Notes: generated by a model from the letters alone, not told the origin. Positions 34,217 to 43,517 are shown, counted from the first letter of the stretch. The stretch is DNA of 64,000 nucleotides from Bacteroides stercoris ATCC 43183 (GCF_025147325.1 NZ_CP102262.1:744001-808000); one strand, 5' to 3'. Translations and numbers: made by a program.

Positions 34217-35578
34217 TCAAAGCGCTTCCTTAAAGATTTCGCCTACCGTAGGATGCGGGAATACCATCTTTTTCCATTCCGAGGCCGTCAGTTTGAGTTC
34301 GACAGCCATACCGGCCAGCGTGATAATCTCCGAAGCCGGATTGCCCAGCACATGTGCTCCCAAAACGGTATTATCTTCCGCCAGCAACAACTTGCACATA
34401 CCGTTAATGCCCTCATTCTCCGCGACAAAGCGACCGGAATAAGCCATAGGCAGCTTGACGGCACGATAAGGAATACCCTTTCTTTGCAAGGCCTCTTCCG
34501 TATCTCCCACACCCGCAATCTCAGGATTGGTATATACTACACCGGGAATAGCCCTGTAACTCATACAGTCTTTCTTCCCCAGTACGGCATGTACCGCCAC
34601 TTCCGCCTCGCGCACAGCGGTATGGGCCAGCAAAGAAAATCCGGTTAAATCCCCGCAGGCATATACCCCCGGAACGGAAGTCTGCATCTGTCCGTCCACC
34701 TGTATATTTCCGCGCGCCGTTTTATCTAAATTCAGGTTCTCCAATCCGAAGCCTTTCGTTACGGGACGGCGGCCGACGCTCATCAATAATCTTTCCGCAA
34801 TTACACAACCCGCACCTTCGGCATTTTCATAATTTACCTGTATCTGCTGCGTGTCTCCATTTCCGGACGCAACTTCGGACAGTGCCACCACCTTTGTGTC
34901 CAGCATGAATTTAATGCCGCGCTTGGCATACTCCGCACGAAGCATGGCCGACAGCTCCTTGTCCATTCCACCCAATATCTCGTCCAGCATCTCGATGACA
35001 GTGACCTCTACCCCCAGGCTGTTGAAGAATGAGGCAAACTCCATACCGATTACCCCACCACCGATAATGGCCAGTGACTTTGGAAGCTCCTTATTGTCCA
35101 ACGCATCGCGATGCGTCCAGTAAGGCACCGTATCCACTCCGGGAATGGGCGGAATAAATGTTTCCGAACCTGTGCAGAGCAATAGATTATCGCATTCATA
35201 AGTTTCGTCACCGCACAGAACATGATTCTTATCTATGACGGAAGCCTCGCCGGTCACAATGGTTACATTGCCGGCAGTCAGTTTTCCTTTGACACCCAAC
35301 ACCAGTTTCCGCACAACCTTCTGCTTGCGTGCTATAATCTTGGACAAATCAAACGAAACTTCCGACACGCTGACCGCGTATTTGGATGCGTGGCATGCAT
35401 TGTCATACGTTTTTGCAGAGTACAATAAAGTCTTGGTAGGAATACACCCCTCGTTCAGACACACTCCGCCAAGATTCCGCTTTTCAAAAAGCACAACACT
35501 CAAACCGGCCTTTCCGGCTGTTTCCGCAGCCGTATATCCCGCAGGACCGCCGCCGATAATGGCAACTTGATATTTCAT
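34217..35578 (-). CDS. lpdA: Dihydrolipoyl dehydrogenase
   Basis: The 453-residue flavoprotein begins MKYQVAIIGGGPAGYTAAE (FAD site) and has the redox pair GGVCLNEGCIPTK, an NAD site (SLAIIGGGVIGMEFASF), PGVYACGDLTG and the C-terminal HPTVGEIFKEAL with the active-site His. It reoxidises dihydrolipoamide of 2-oxoacid dehydrogenases or the glycine cleavage system. No E1, E2 or gcv gene is adjacent, so its partner lies elsewhere. The start at 35578 is preferred to a TTG- or ATG-extended form since the FAD motif is expected close to the N-terminus. Confidence 0.95.
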   Translation of the reverse strand: MKYQVAIIGGGPAGYTAAETAGKAGLSVVLFEKRNLGGVCLNEGCIPTKTLLYSAKTYDNACHASKYAVSVSEVSFDLSKIIARKQKVVRKLVLGVKGKLTAGNVTIVTGEASVIDKNHVLCGDETYECDNLLLCTGSETFIPPIPGVDTVPYWTHRDALDNKELPKSLAIIGGGVIGMEFASFFNSLGVEVTVIEMLDEILGGMDKELSAMLRAEYAKRGIKFMLDTKVVALSEVASGNGDTQQIQVNYENAEGAGCVIAERLLMSVGRRPVTKGFGLENLNLDKTARGNIQVDGQMQTSVPGVYACGDLTGFSLLAHTAVREAEVAVHAVLGKKDCMSYRAIPGVVYTNPEIAGVGDTEEALQRKGIPYRAVKLPMAYSGRFVAENEGINGMCKLLLAEDNTVLGAHVLGNPASEIITLAGMAVELKLTASEWKKMVFPHPTVGEIFKEAL

Positions 35579-35662
35579 AGTTCTTACATTTATGGATTTC
35601 TGCATGCAAGATACGACAAGAAATTCAGAAAAAAAAGCGTAATGCCTTACATAATTATCATC

Positions 35663-36058
35663 TTATTGCGACATACGCTGCTCAAGCAGGCGGATAAACT
35701 CTTCCTCTTTGACGGGAAGAAGCGCTGCACACTTACCCTCGCCATACCTCACCAGGACATAGCGCATAACGGCAAATCCGCCTATCTGCATGGAGGAAGC
35801 GCGCTCTACCGACGTAATATCCTTCAGCAGGATTTCCTTCCCCCGTGAAAACCGGCCGAAAAACAGCAACAGTTTATTGTCGGCAGTAACGGTATAGGTA
35901 GTATGAATCAACTTCTCGATACTGACAACCAGCAGAAGCATAAAAAGGACAGCGATGAGAATTTGCTTTTCCCAAAGGCCGTAAACGGCTATTACACCTG
36001 CCAAAGCAACAAACAAATACTGTCCGGCAGCGATACGCGCATGAAAAATTCGATTCAT
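35663..36058 (-). CDS. PH-like domain membrane protein
   Basis: The 131-residue protein has two N-terminal membrane helices (YLFVALAGVIAVYGL and ILIAVLFMLLLVVSI), followed by a small beta-rich domain (about 55-125: TYTVTADNKLLLFFGRFSRG, ITSVERASS, YVLVRYGEG). This is the layout of bacterial PH-domain (DUF304-like) proteins, in which two helices precede a soluble PH fold on the cytoplasmic face. Function unknown. It is monocistronic, diverging from nadB. Confidence 0.7.
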   Translation of the reverse strand: MNRIFHARIAAGQYLFVALAGVIAVYGLWEKQILIAVLFMLLLVVSIEKLIHTTYTVTADNKLLLFFGRFSRGKEILLKDITSVERASSMQIGGFAVMRYVLVRYGEGKCAALLPVKEEEFIRLLEQRMSQ

Positions 36059-36137
36059 TTTATCCGGTTTTTGCCGCTAAGGTAGGTATTTTTACGAATT
36101 AATGCCCATAAGGGAGACAAGGAACGTACTTATTTTG

Positions 36138-36145
36138 TAGTTTTG
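36138..36145 (+). promoter_or_regulatory. nadB -7 box
   Basis: TAGTTTTG is an exact TAnnTTTG match 21 bases before the nadB ATG. A -33 TTTG is not seen at the expected distance. Confidence 0.5.
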
Positions 36146-36166
36146 CGGTGTTAAATACACGAAACT

Positions 36167-37738
36167 ATGGTAAGAAAGTTCGATTTCCTCGTTATCGGCT
36201 CCGGAATTGCCGGTATGAGTTTTGCGCTGAAAGTGGCGCATAAAGGAACAGTAGCCCTCATCTGCAAGGCCGGCCTGGAAGAGGCAAACACTTATTTCGC
36301 ACAAGGCGGGATAGCCTCCGTCACCAACCTGGCGGTAGACAATTTCGACAAGCATATCGAAGACACCATGATTGCCGGAGACTGGATAAGCGACCGTGCA
36401 GCCGTAGAAAAGGTAGTGCGCAATGCTCCAGGACAAATCAGTGAACTCATTAAATGGGGAGTGAATTTCGACAAAAAAGATAACGGAGAATTCGACCTGC
36501 ACAAGGAAGGCGGACACTCGGAATTCCGCATCCTGCACCACAAGGACAATACGGGTGCGGAGATACAGGAAAGCCTGATTGAAGCCGTGAAGCAGCACCC
36601 CAACATCACCGTATTTACCAATTTCTTTGCGGTGGAAATCATTACGCAGCACCACTTGGGCATTATCGTCACCCGCTATACTCCGGGCATCAAATGCTAT
36701 GGCGCCTATGTGCTGAACGAAAATACCGGAGAGGTGGATACGTTCCTCTCCAAAGTAACCATTATGGCTACGGGCGGTTGCGAAGCTGTATACCGCAACA
36801 CCACCAACCCGCTGGTGGCCACGGGCGACGGCATCGCCATGGTCTACCGCGCCAAAGGCGCCGTGAAGGACATGGAGTTTATCCAGTTCCACCCCACCGC
36901 CCTCTATCATCCGGGCGACCGCCCCTGCTTCCTGATAACGGAAGCCATGCGCGGCTACGGCGGCGTGCTCCGTACCATGGACGGCAAGGAATTCATGCAG
37001 AAGTACGACCCGCGTCTTTCACTCGCCCCGCGCGACATCGTGGCACGTGCCATCGACAACGAGATGAAGCAGCGCGGCGACGAGCATGTGTATCTGGATG
37101 TCACCCACAAAGACCCCGAAGAAACCAAGAAACACTTCCCGAATATCTATAAGAAATGCCTCAGCATAGGCATCGACATTACGAAAGACTACATTCCGGT
37201 AGCCCCTGCGGCACACTATCTCTGCGGCGGTATCAAGGTAGACCTGGACGGACAGTCCAGCATCCGCCGCCTGTATGCCATCGGCGAATGCTCTTGCACC
37301 GGTCTTCACGGAGGCAACCGCCTGGCTTCCAACTCATTGATTGAAGCGGTAGTTTATGCCGATGCAGCCGCCAAGCATGCGTTGAGCGTATTGGAACGTT
37401 ATGATTTCAACGAAGACATCCCCGAATGGAACGACGAGGGCACCATCTCCAACGAAGAGCGTGTGCTCATTACGCAAAGCATGAAGGAAGTGAACCAGAT
37501 TATGGAATCCTACGTAGGCATCGTCCGCAGCAACACCCGCCTGACCCGCGCATGGAACCGCCTGGATATTCTTTACGAGGAGACGGAAAAACTGTTCAAG
37601 AGCAGCAAGGCCACCCGCGAGCTTTGCGAACTGCGCAACATGATTAACGTAGGATACCTGATTACCCGCCAGGCCATGGAGCGCAAGGAAAGCCGCGGAC
37701 TGCACTATACGATAGACTATCCGCATCCGCAGAAATAA
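36167..37738 (+). CDS. nadB: L-aspartate oxidase
   Basis: The 523-residue flavoprotein has FDFLVIGSGIAGMSFALKVA (FAD site), TYFAQGGIASV, GGCEAVYRNTTNPLVATGDG, FIQFHPTALYHP and GLHGGNRLASNSLIEAVVYA, matching NadB. It oxidises aspartate to iminoaspartate, the first step of de novo NAD synthesis; the anaerobic electron acceptor may be fumarate. nadA and nadC are not adjacent. A Crp/Fnr-like regulator begins seven bases after the stop and is probably co-transcribed. Confidence 0.96.
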   Translation: MVRKFDFLVIGSGIAGMSFALKVAHKGTVALICKAGLEEANTYFAQGGIASVTNLAVDNFDKHIEDTMIAGDWISDRAAVEKVVRNAPGQISELIKWGVNFDKKDNGEFDLHKEGGHSEFRILHHKDNTGAEIQESLIEAVKQHPNITVFTNFFAVEIITQHHLGIIVTRYTPGIKCYGAYVLNENTGEVDTFLSKVTIMATGGCEAVYRNTTNPLVATGDGIAMVYRAKGAVKDMEFIQFHPTALYHPGDRPCFLITEAMRGYGGVLRTMDGKEFMQKYDPRLSLAPRDIVARAIDNEMKQRGDEHVYLDVTHKDPEETKKHFPNIYKKCLSIGIDITKDYIPVAPAAHYLCGGIKVDLDGQSSIRRLYAIGECSCTGLHGGNRLASNSLIEAVVYADAAAKHALSVLERYDFNEDIPEWNDEGTISNEERVLITQSMKEVNQIMESYVGIVRSNTRLTRAWNRLDILYEETEKLFKSSKATRELCELRNMINVGYLITRQAMERKESRGLHYTIDYPHPQK

Positions 37739-37744
37739 ACGGTT

Positions 37745-38314
37745 ATGGCACACTTCAACGAGTATCTGAACTTTTTGGAACTTTCTCCTTTGATTAAACA
37801 TTTCCTGCAAAACGGGAAAAAACGTCTTTACAAGAAAGGAGAGTTCTTTTGTCAGGCAAGTGAAGTGTGCCATAACATTGCCTATATCTCCCAAGGAGGT
37901 TTCCGTTACTTCTACCTTGATACGGAAGAAGACAAACATATCATTGGCTACAGTTTTGAAAAGGATTTTGTGGTAGACTATGAGTCATTCACAAAACAGA
38001 CACCCGCCATTGTTTATACGGAAGCAATCAAGGCGAGTACCGTCTATCAATTATCTTATAACCAATTGGAAGCATTTTGGGCAGCAAGCCAGCAAAACCA
38101 GTTATTAGGCCGTAAGATTGCAGAAAACCTGTTCTGTATGACTTATCACCGGCTATTGAGTCTATATCCGAATTCTCCTAGAATACGCTATCAAGAATTA
38201 TTGAGAAGATGTCCCGACATCGTTCACCAGATAAGTCTGAAGGAAATCGCTTCTTTCTTGAATATCTCTCCATATACCTTAAGCCGCATCCGACGGGAAA
38301 TAACTTTCGGATAA
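37745..38314 (+). CDS. Crp/Fnr-family transcriptional regulator
   Basis: The 189-residue protein has a cyclic-nucleotide-binding-like beta roll (about 25-115; KKRLYKKGEFFCQASEVCHN, FRYFYLDTEEDKHIIGYSF) and a short C-terminal HTH (ISLKEIASFLNISPYTLSRI). The phosphate-binding RxS/T motif of true cAMP receptors is not evident, and Fnr cluster cysteines are absent, so the signal is unknown. It follows nadB by seven bases and is ended by a perfect hairpin, which suggests a nadB-regulator operon. Confidence 0.88.
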   Translation: MAHFNEYLNFLELSPLIKHFLQNGKKRLYKKGEFFCQASEVCHNIAYISQGGFRYFYLDTEEDKHIIGYSFEKDFVVDYESFTKQTPAIVYTEAIKASTVYQLSYNQLEAFWAASQQNQLLGRKIAENLFCMTYHRLLSLYPNSPRIRYQELLRRCPDIVHQISLKEIASFLNISPYTLSRIRREITFG

Positions 38315-38321
38315 AAAGATT

Positions 38322-38347
38322 AATTTCTTGCTTCAAGGCAAGAAATT
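38322..38347 (+). terminator. Terminator after the nadB-regulator operon
   Basis: AATTTCTTGC and GCAAGAAATT form a perfect ten-base-pair stem with a six-base loop, eight bases after the stop, followed by GCAATTTTAAT. The T-run is short. Confidence 0.65.
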
Positions 38348-38367
38348 GCAATTTTAATATATTTATT

Positions 38368-38398
38368 TTTGTCAAAATATTACAAACTGCTATCTTTG
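38368..38398 (+). promoter_or_regulatory. Promoter of the DUF3857/transglutaminase-like pair
   Basis: TTTG (38368-38371), a 19-base spacer and TATCTTTG (38391-38398) are exact matches to both Bacteroides promoter boxes. Transcription should start near 38405, 29 bases before the ATG. Confidence 0.75.
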
Positions 38399-38433
38399 TA
38401 AATACCTATTATCTAATCTTATAGCAGACTGAC

Positions 38434-40260
38434 ATGAAAAGCAGTTGTATCTATACATGTATACTTTTGTGCTTGTACGTTTGCAACTTACACGGACAAA
38501 CACTTGATGACAACATTGTCATTACACAATGCAGCGACTCCTATATCTTTATGGAAGAAGACGGTATTCCTACCGTACGCAACAGAAAAGAAACATCCTA
38601 TGAAGCCACAAGAATGGGAACTGCATTGCAACCCTACACCTACTACGGAGAATTCATTTCATTGGACGGAGCTTCCGCCAAAGGCGGAGGAAAGGCAGAA
38701 TATAAAAGCATCACGCCGGAAAATGTCTTCTTCGACGACAGCAAGGTTTGCTTCTTCAACATCAATCTTGACCGTAAAGGAAAAAAGACGGAAGTTACGT
38801 TTAAACGTACTTTTCATGACCTGCATTATTTTACACGAATCTATTTGGGTGAGGATTATTTTATAAAAACAAAGCAAATAACATTCATCATTCCGCAATC
38901 CCTCTCCCATTTCCGGTTGACAGAAAGGAATTTTACTCCTTCTATTCACTGTGAACGCGGCATCAACAGTGCCGGAGACTCCTTATTCACTTATACCGTG
39001 ACGGACATGCCGGCCATGAAAGACGAAAAACATATGCCGGCATCGGGTAAAATATACCCGCACATACTGATAACCGGCTCATTTAAAGATGTTCACGATA
39101 TGTACCGGTGGTCTAACGGACTGGCACAAGTAGACTGCAACATACCCGAACTCGACAGTCTATTAGCAGAAATCACCGAAGGCTGCCGTACGGACATGGA
39201 AAAAATACGTAACACATATGCCTGGGTACAACAAAATATCCGTTATATCGCTTTTGAAGCAGGTATATTGGGACACAAACCCGATACTCCCGCAGAAGTG
39301 TTGCGTAAACGGTACGGCGACTGCAAAGGAATGGCAATCTTGCTCCGTACATTGCTGAAAGCACAAGGTTTTGATGCCCGCCTTACCGATATAGGCACTG
39401 TAGACATCCCCTACCGGATGAGCGAAATAGCTACACTTGCATCCGTCAATCACATGATATGCAGCCTTATCTACCGGGGAAAAACCTATTATCTGGATGC
39501 CACCAACGAATATATAAACGCGGAATTCATACCCGAAAGCATACAAGGAAGGGAAGCTGTAATAGAAAATGGAGAAAACTGTATCGTGCACACATTGCCC
39601 ATGCTGAACAGCAGTGCATCTATAGACAGTTTGTCCTATATCTGTAGCCTATCCGACAAACAAGCGAACAAAGTATTGCAGGGCAATGCAACCCGTAGTT
39701 GGAGTGGAGACATGAAAGAATTTTTCCTCACAGCCTACCATGAAAACGATAAAAGCGGTCGGAAAGAGTATCTTTCCCGTATCCTGACCGGAGATAATCA
39801 CAATTATCAGATTAATTCGGTCAGTTGGATACAGCAGGAACCTCAACAGGAATGGGCTGCTCTGACCGGAGAAGTAATAAACAGCAGTGCTGTACAAATA
39901 GCCGATAACGAGTTTTACATAGAGCTGGACCTTCACAATGACCTGTTTGACCAACCGATAGACACCGCCAAACGCATCCATGATTACGAGCTCCCGCTCC
40001 GTTGCCGCATCGTACGCCACACAGAACTGGAAATACCCGCAGGCTACGTACTTTCTTATTGCCCCAAAGGCATCTCAATCCATACGCCGCAAGGTATACT
40101 CTGTTGCTCTTACAAAACAGAAAGAAACAAAATCATTTTCCGGAAAGTAATGGAGATAACCGAAAAACGTATTCCCCGCAACGAAATTGCAACCTGGAAT
40201 ACACACTTGCGGAAATGGGCTGATGCATCCCACGAACAAATCATCCTCAAAAAACAATAA
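38434..40260 (+). CDS. DUF3857/transglutaminase-like exported protein with intact Cys-His-Asp triad
   Basis: The 608-residue protein has a signal peptide (IYTCILLCLYVCNLHGQ). After an N-terminal beta-rich DUF3857-like region there is a transglutaminase/protease-like core with RKRYGDCKGMAILLRTLL (C297), ASVNHMICSLIY (H340) and TYYLDATNEY (D355), the expected catalytic triad. A C-terminal DUF3858-like beta domain completes it. Such proteins occur in Bacteroidota periplasm or surface and may cleave or cross-link amide bonds; no substrate is known. The next gene, two bases later, is a relative with a degraded active site. Confidence 0.8.
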   Translation: MKSSCIYTCILLCLYVCNLHGQTLDDNIVITQCSDSYIFMEEDGIPTVRNRKETSYEATRMGTALQPYTYYGEFISLDGASAKGGGKAEYKSITPENVFFDDSKVCFFNINLDRKGKKTEVTFKRTFHDLHYFTRIYLGEDYFIKTKQITFIIPQSLSHFRLTERNFTPSIHCERGINSAGDSLFTYTVTDMPAMKDEKHMPASGKIYPHILITGSFKDVHDMYRWSNGLAQVDCNIPELDSLLAEITEGCRTDMEKIRNTYAWVQQNIRYIAFEAGILGHKPDTPAEVLRKRYGDCKGMAILLRTLLKAQGFDARLTDIGTVDIPYRMSEIATLASVNHMICSLIYRGKTYYLDATNEYINAEFIPESIQGREAVIENGENCIVHTLPMLNSSASIDSLSYICSLSDKQANKVLQGNATRSWSGDMKEFFLTAYHENDKSGRKEYLSRILTGDNHNYQINSVSWIQQEPQQEWAALTGEVINSSAVQIADNEFYIELDLHNDLFDQPIDTAKRIHDYELPLRCRIVRHTELEIPAGYVLSYCPKGISIHTPQGILCCSYKTERNKIIFRKVMEITEKRIPRNEIATWNTHLRKWADASHEQIILKKQ

Positions 40261-40262
40261 TA

Positions 40263-42464
40263 ATGAAACAGAACATGTTATTCCTGATGGGGGTGTTGGC
40301 ACTTTTATTAACCACCCCTAATGCCAATGCCGATGACAAAGAGAAATACAAACTCTTTGCAGAGGAAACGAGAAAAGAAGTCTGGGCATTGAAACTGCCC
40401 GAATTTACCAACACGGCTGTTCCCGATAAATATAAAGATGAGTCAGCCGTCATTCTGGCAGCACACAGCCGGTTGGAAATCACCAAAAAGACCCGATTCA
40501 ACGTCGGCGCCTTCCTCGGAGGATTTCATTATATCGACCGTGAAGTAAATTGTCGCGACTTATACCGTATGCTTGTGCAAATTAACGATAAAGCCGCTTT
40601 GAAAGAGTTCTCCGAATTTGATTATAAAGCGGAAATACGTAAAAAAGACTGGCGGTACGACGAAAACTACCAGCAAGTACTGGGCGTGCGCATCATCAAA
40701 CCGGATGGTACCGTAAACGAAATAAGCACCGACGAATACATGACAGCCACCGAAGGCAAGAAAGATCAGGAACAACTTCAGAAACTTGCCGTACCCGGAC
40801 TGGAAATCGGTGATAAGATAGATATTTTCTTCTTCAACTACACTTCATTGGAAAACCACAATCTCGACCCGTTCGTCTTCCGGTTTCGCCAAAGCCACCC
40901 GATGCTTTCCTATACGGTACATTGCGAGATAGATGACAAACTTACTACCCAGTACCGTACTCTGAACGGCGCACCGGACTTTAAACAAAGCAAAGACGAA
41001 AACGGAAACATCCTGCTTGATGTGGCTGTAAAGGATATAGAACAAACCGAACCCGACTTATGGTACAACCCTATGCAGCAAACTCCAATGACATTGATGT
41101 ACATCACCAATAGCAAGATGAAAAAATACACCTATATTCCAAAAAGCACCACAGAAAAAGGACTACAATCCAATCCTGATGCGGCTGCCATACAGGAAGA
41201 CGACTGGGAATTTATAAAGCAAGCTCAAAAATATAGCGGATATGGCGGTTTAAGTAGCCCCAAGAAAGGTATCCGGCTTCTCCGCAACGTAAAGCAAATA
41301 AAGAAAAAAGACTGGACAGACGAAAAAAAAGCAGATTTCATCTACAATTACTATCGTTTTGCATTGTTATCGGACATTAAAAGTGATTGCAACAACGAGC
41401 TGTTCATCATCTATTTTCAGGGATTGCTGGATTGGGTGGATGTTCCCAATCTGTTTGGAATGGTTACCAACGAAGACAAAGAACCGCTTGACAAATTGAC
41501 GAATTACCGCAACACCACCTGGCTTCTTGCACTTCCGGAAAGTCAGAAATACTACCTCCCGCCTACAGCCTACCTTATTCCCCATGAAATTCCTGCCCGT
41601 TATCAAGGCAGACAAGCCATCCTGGAACCGGATAAGAAGAAAGCCAAGAAGCTGAAGACAAAGGCCGAGCGGGAACATTTCAATCTGCCAGCAGGTACAG
41701 CCGATGATAACCAAAACATCACTACCATACAGGCCGACATCGACAATACGCTGCTCACCGTCAGCCGGAACGAATACCGCACCGGAACACAAAAAGAATA
41801 CATGCAGTCTGCATTGGTTAAGCTGGAAGATGTGGATGCAGCCTATCGGCGCCTGCTTAGCATTGATAAGGAGTTTGCCGAAGAAGTAGGCAAGAAATAC
41901 GCGGATGATCTTCGAGAAGCATTCCGAAAGGGCCGCGAACAGGAAAAGGAAGATTATAAATGGGAAATAGACTTCTACCACGGCGAAAATGCCAAAGAGT
42001 TGCTCGGCTATCAGATGCAATGTTTGGGTAATCGTCCGGACAGCGCAGCCTTTATTTATAACGTTCGTTATACAATGGATGGCTATATCCGAAAAGCAGG
42101 ACCTAATTACGTGCTTTCCGCAGGCAGACTCATAGGTGAGCAGACGCAGATTGAAGGTAAGGAACGTAAACGCTCCGCCGACATTTATATGTCCGCTCCC
42201 CGCACTTTCCAATGGAATATCACTGTAAATCTTCCGGAAGGGTACAAAGCGGCTCCCGAAGGAGTAGAGAAGTTAAATGTAAAAGTAGAAAACGAATGTG
42301 GTGCTTTCATTGCAAAAGCTGTTACAGAAAACGGCAAACTTATATTGAATATCCTCAAACGATATAATCATAAGATAGAACCGGCTGCCAATTGGGAAAA
42401 ACTGCTTCAGATTCAAGATGCTTCCAAAGCCTATGAAGCGCTTTCCGTAGTACTAAAGAAATAA
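40263..42464 (+). CDS. DUF3857 protein with a degenerate transglutaminase-like core
   Basis: The 733-residue protein has a signal peptide (MLFLMGVLALLLTTPNANA) and a DUF3857 region (about 60-300; LYRMLVQINDKAALKEFSEF). Where the preceding protein has its catalytic core, this one has SDIKSDCNNELFIIYFQ (C376), but the aligned His and Asp positions fall in YRNTTWLLALPESQKYYLPP, so the triad is lost. It starts two bases after its neighbour and is surely co-translated. An enzyme plus non-catalytic partner complex is a reasonable inference. Confidence 0.78.
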   Translation: MKQNMLFLMGVLALLLTTPNANADDKEKYKLFAEETRKEVWALKLPEFTNTAVPDKYKDESAVILAAHSRLEITKKTRFNVGAFLGGFHYIDREVNCRDLYRMLVQINDKAALKEFSEFDYKAEIRKKDWRYDENYQQVLGVRIIKPDGTVNEISTDEYMTATEGKKDQEQLQKLAVPGLEIGDKIDIFFFNYTSLENHNLDPFVFRFRQSHPMLSYTVHCEIDDKLTTQYRTLNGAPDFKQSKDENGNILLDVAVKDIEQTEPDLWYNPMQQTPMTLMYITNSKMKKYTYIPKSTTEKGLQSNPDAAAIQEDDWEFIKQAQKYSGYGGLSSPKKGIRLLRNVKQIKKKDWTDEKKADFIYNYYRFALLSDIKSDCNNELFIIYFQGLLDWVDVPNLFGMVTNEDKEPLDKLTNYRNTTWLLALPESQKYYLPPTAYLIPHEIPARYQGRQAILEPDKKKAKKLKTKAEREHFNLPAGTADDNQNITTIQADIDNTLLTVSRNEYRTGTQKEYMQSALVKLEDVDAAYRRLLSIDKEFAEEVGKKYADDLREAFRKGREQEKEDYKWEIDFYHGENAKELLGYQMQCLGNRPDSAAFIYNVRYTMDGYIRKAGPNYVLSAGRLIGEQTQIEGKERKRSADIYMSAPRTFQWNITVNLPEGYKAAPEGVEKLNVKVENECGAFIAKAVTENGKLILNILKRYNHKIEPAANWEKLLQIQDASKAYEALSVVLKK

Positions 42465-42515
42465 TATTACAGATAAAAAGCGGCCGAAAACCGGTCGCCG
42501 AATGAACCGGAATCA

Positions 42516-42578
42516 AGGCGCGGATTATACGAATATAACAGACAAAATATTCTGTATGCCTTCGTATAATCCGCGCCT
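42516..42578. repeat. Perfect 18-bp inverted repeat between convergent genes
   Basis: AGGCGCGGATTATACGAA (42516-42533) and its exact complement (42561-42578) flank 27 bases, with an inner ACAGA/TCTGT stem; weaker pairing extends outward (GGAATC/GAATCC). It lies between the DUF3857 gene and rubrerythrin and probably ends both transcripts. Confidence 0.75.
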
Positions 42579-42609
42579 GAATCCAGTATTCGGACAGATG
42601 TACCGACTA

Positions 42610-43188
42610 TCAATAGTTTTCCTTCTTCACCTCGAAATAAGCCTGCGGATGCAAACAAGCCGGACATACCTGAGGAGCTTCCTTGCCTGTGTAGATGAAA
42701 CCGCAGTTACGGCACTGCCATACTACTTCGCCTTCCTTAGCGAAAACAGTAGCATTTTCAATGTTCTGTACAAAAGCGCGGTAGCGTTCTTCGTGTCCTT
42801 TCTCTGCAATGGAAATATTACGGTACATGGCGGCAATTTCAGGAAAGCCTTCCTGCTCGGCAACATCGGCAAAGTGAGGATAGTCCAACGCCCACTCTTC
42901 ATGTTCGCCTGCAGCGGCAGCCTGTAAATTCTCCAGTGTAGTGCCGATAACTCCTGCAGGATAAGAGGCGGTGATTTCTACCATACCGCCTTCCAGAAAC
43001 TTAAACATACGTTTCGCATGTTCTTTCTCCTGATCGGCTGTTTCGGTAAAGATAGCGGAGATTTGCTCGTAACCCTCTTTCTTTGCCACGCTTGCAAAAT
43101 AAGTGTAGCGCATTCTTGCTTGTGATTCACCGGCGAATGAAGTCAACAGATTTTTTTCTGTCTGAGTTCCTTTGATACTCTTGCTCAT
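42610..43188 (-). CDS. rbr: Rubrerythrin
   Basis: The 192-residue protein has the ferritin-like diiron domain (FAGESQARMRYTYFASVAKK, TADQEKEHAKRMFKFLEGG, ISIAEKGHEERYRAF) and a C-terminal rubredoxin-like iron site (CRNCGFIYTGKEAPQVCPAC). It reduces hydrogen peroxide in anaerobes and protects against oxygen stress. Full length. A TATTTTTG -7 box overlapped by a nine-base inverted repeat lies upstream, a candidate for redox-responsive control. Confidence 0.97.
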   Translation of the reverse strand: MSKSIKGTQTEKNLLTSFAGESQARMRYTYFASVAKKEGYEQISAIFTETADQEKEHAKRMFKFLEGGMVEITASYPAGVIGTTLENLQAAAAGEHEEWALDYPHFADVAEQEGFPEIAAMYRNISIAEKGHEERYRAFVQNIENATVFAKEGEVVWQCRNCGFIYTGKEAPQVCPACLHPQAYFEVKKENY

Positions 43189-43231
43189 AATTCTTTTTTA
43201 TTAGTTAATGTAATTACGTATAGATAGATTG

Positions 43232-43267
43232 TTCGTATTTCCTTTATTTACAAGACAAAAATACGAA
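43232..43267 (-). promoter_or_regulatory. rbr promoter with overlapping dyad
   Basis: The minus strand reads TATTTTTG (43263-43256), an exact TAnnTTTG box. TTCGTATTT (43232-43240) and AAATACGAA (43259-43267) form a perfect nine-base inverted repeat that covers the -7 box and the predicted start of transcription. This is the place for an operator or a 5' hairpin. Confidence 0.5.
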
Positions 43268-43296
43268 TTTAGTTTTAATAAAACCCCACTTTGCCT

Positions 43297-43353
43297 CATT
43301 GGATTTATCTACCGCCTAATAGGTAAAATCTATTTCGTTCCATAAATCCAATG
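43297..43353. repeat. 12-bp inverted repeat upstream of rbr
   Basis: CATTGGATTTAT (43297-43308) and ATAAATCCAATG (43342-43353) are exact complements around 33 bases, which themselves contain TACC/GGTA. It is in the divergent region between rbr and the SulP gene. It may be a regulator-binding site or a small palindromic repeat. Confidence 0.5.
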
Positions 43354-43517
43354 AAGCTATTTTTTATTTCTGATTAATAACAAGCAGTCTGATGTTAATA
43401 ACAAGAAACACCTTGTTTATGTTCAAGCACCCACAAAAAACAATCAGTCATCGTGCCCGAAACGGTGCATAAAAACAAAAAGAGCGGAATAATTATAGCT
43501 GTTTGCATTATTTTACC

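Noticed and set aside
36092-36910. 272-codon minus-strand frame opposite nadB
   Set aside because: nadB is complete on the plus strand with all flavoprotein motifs; the antisense frame has none.
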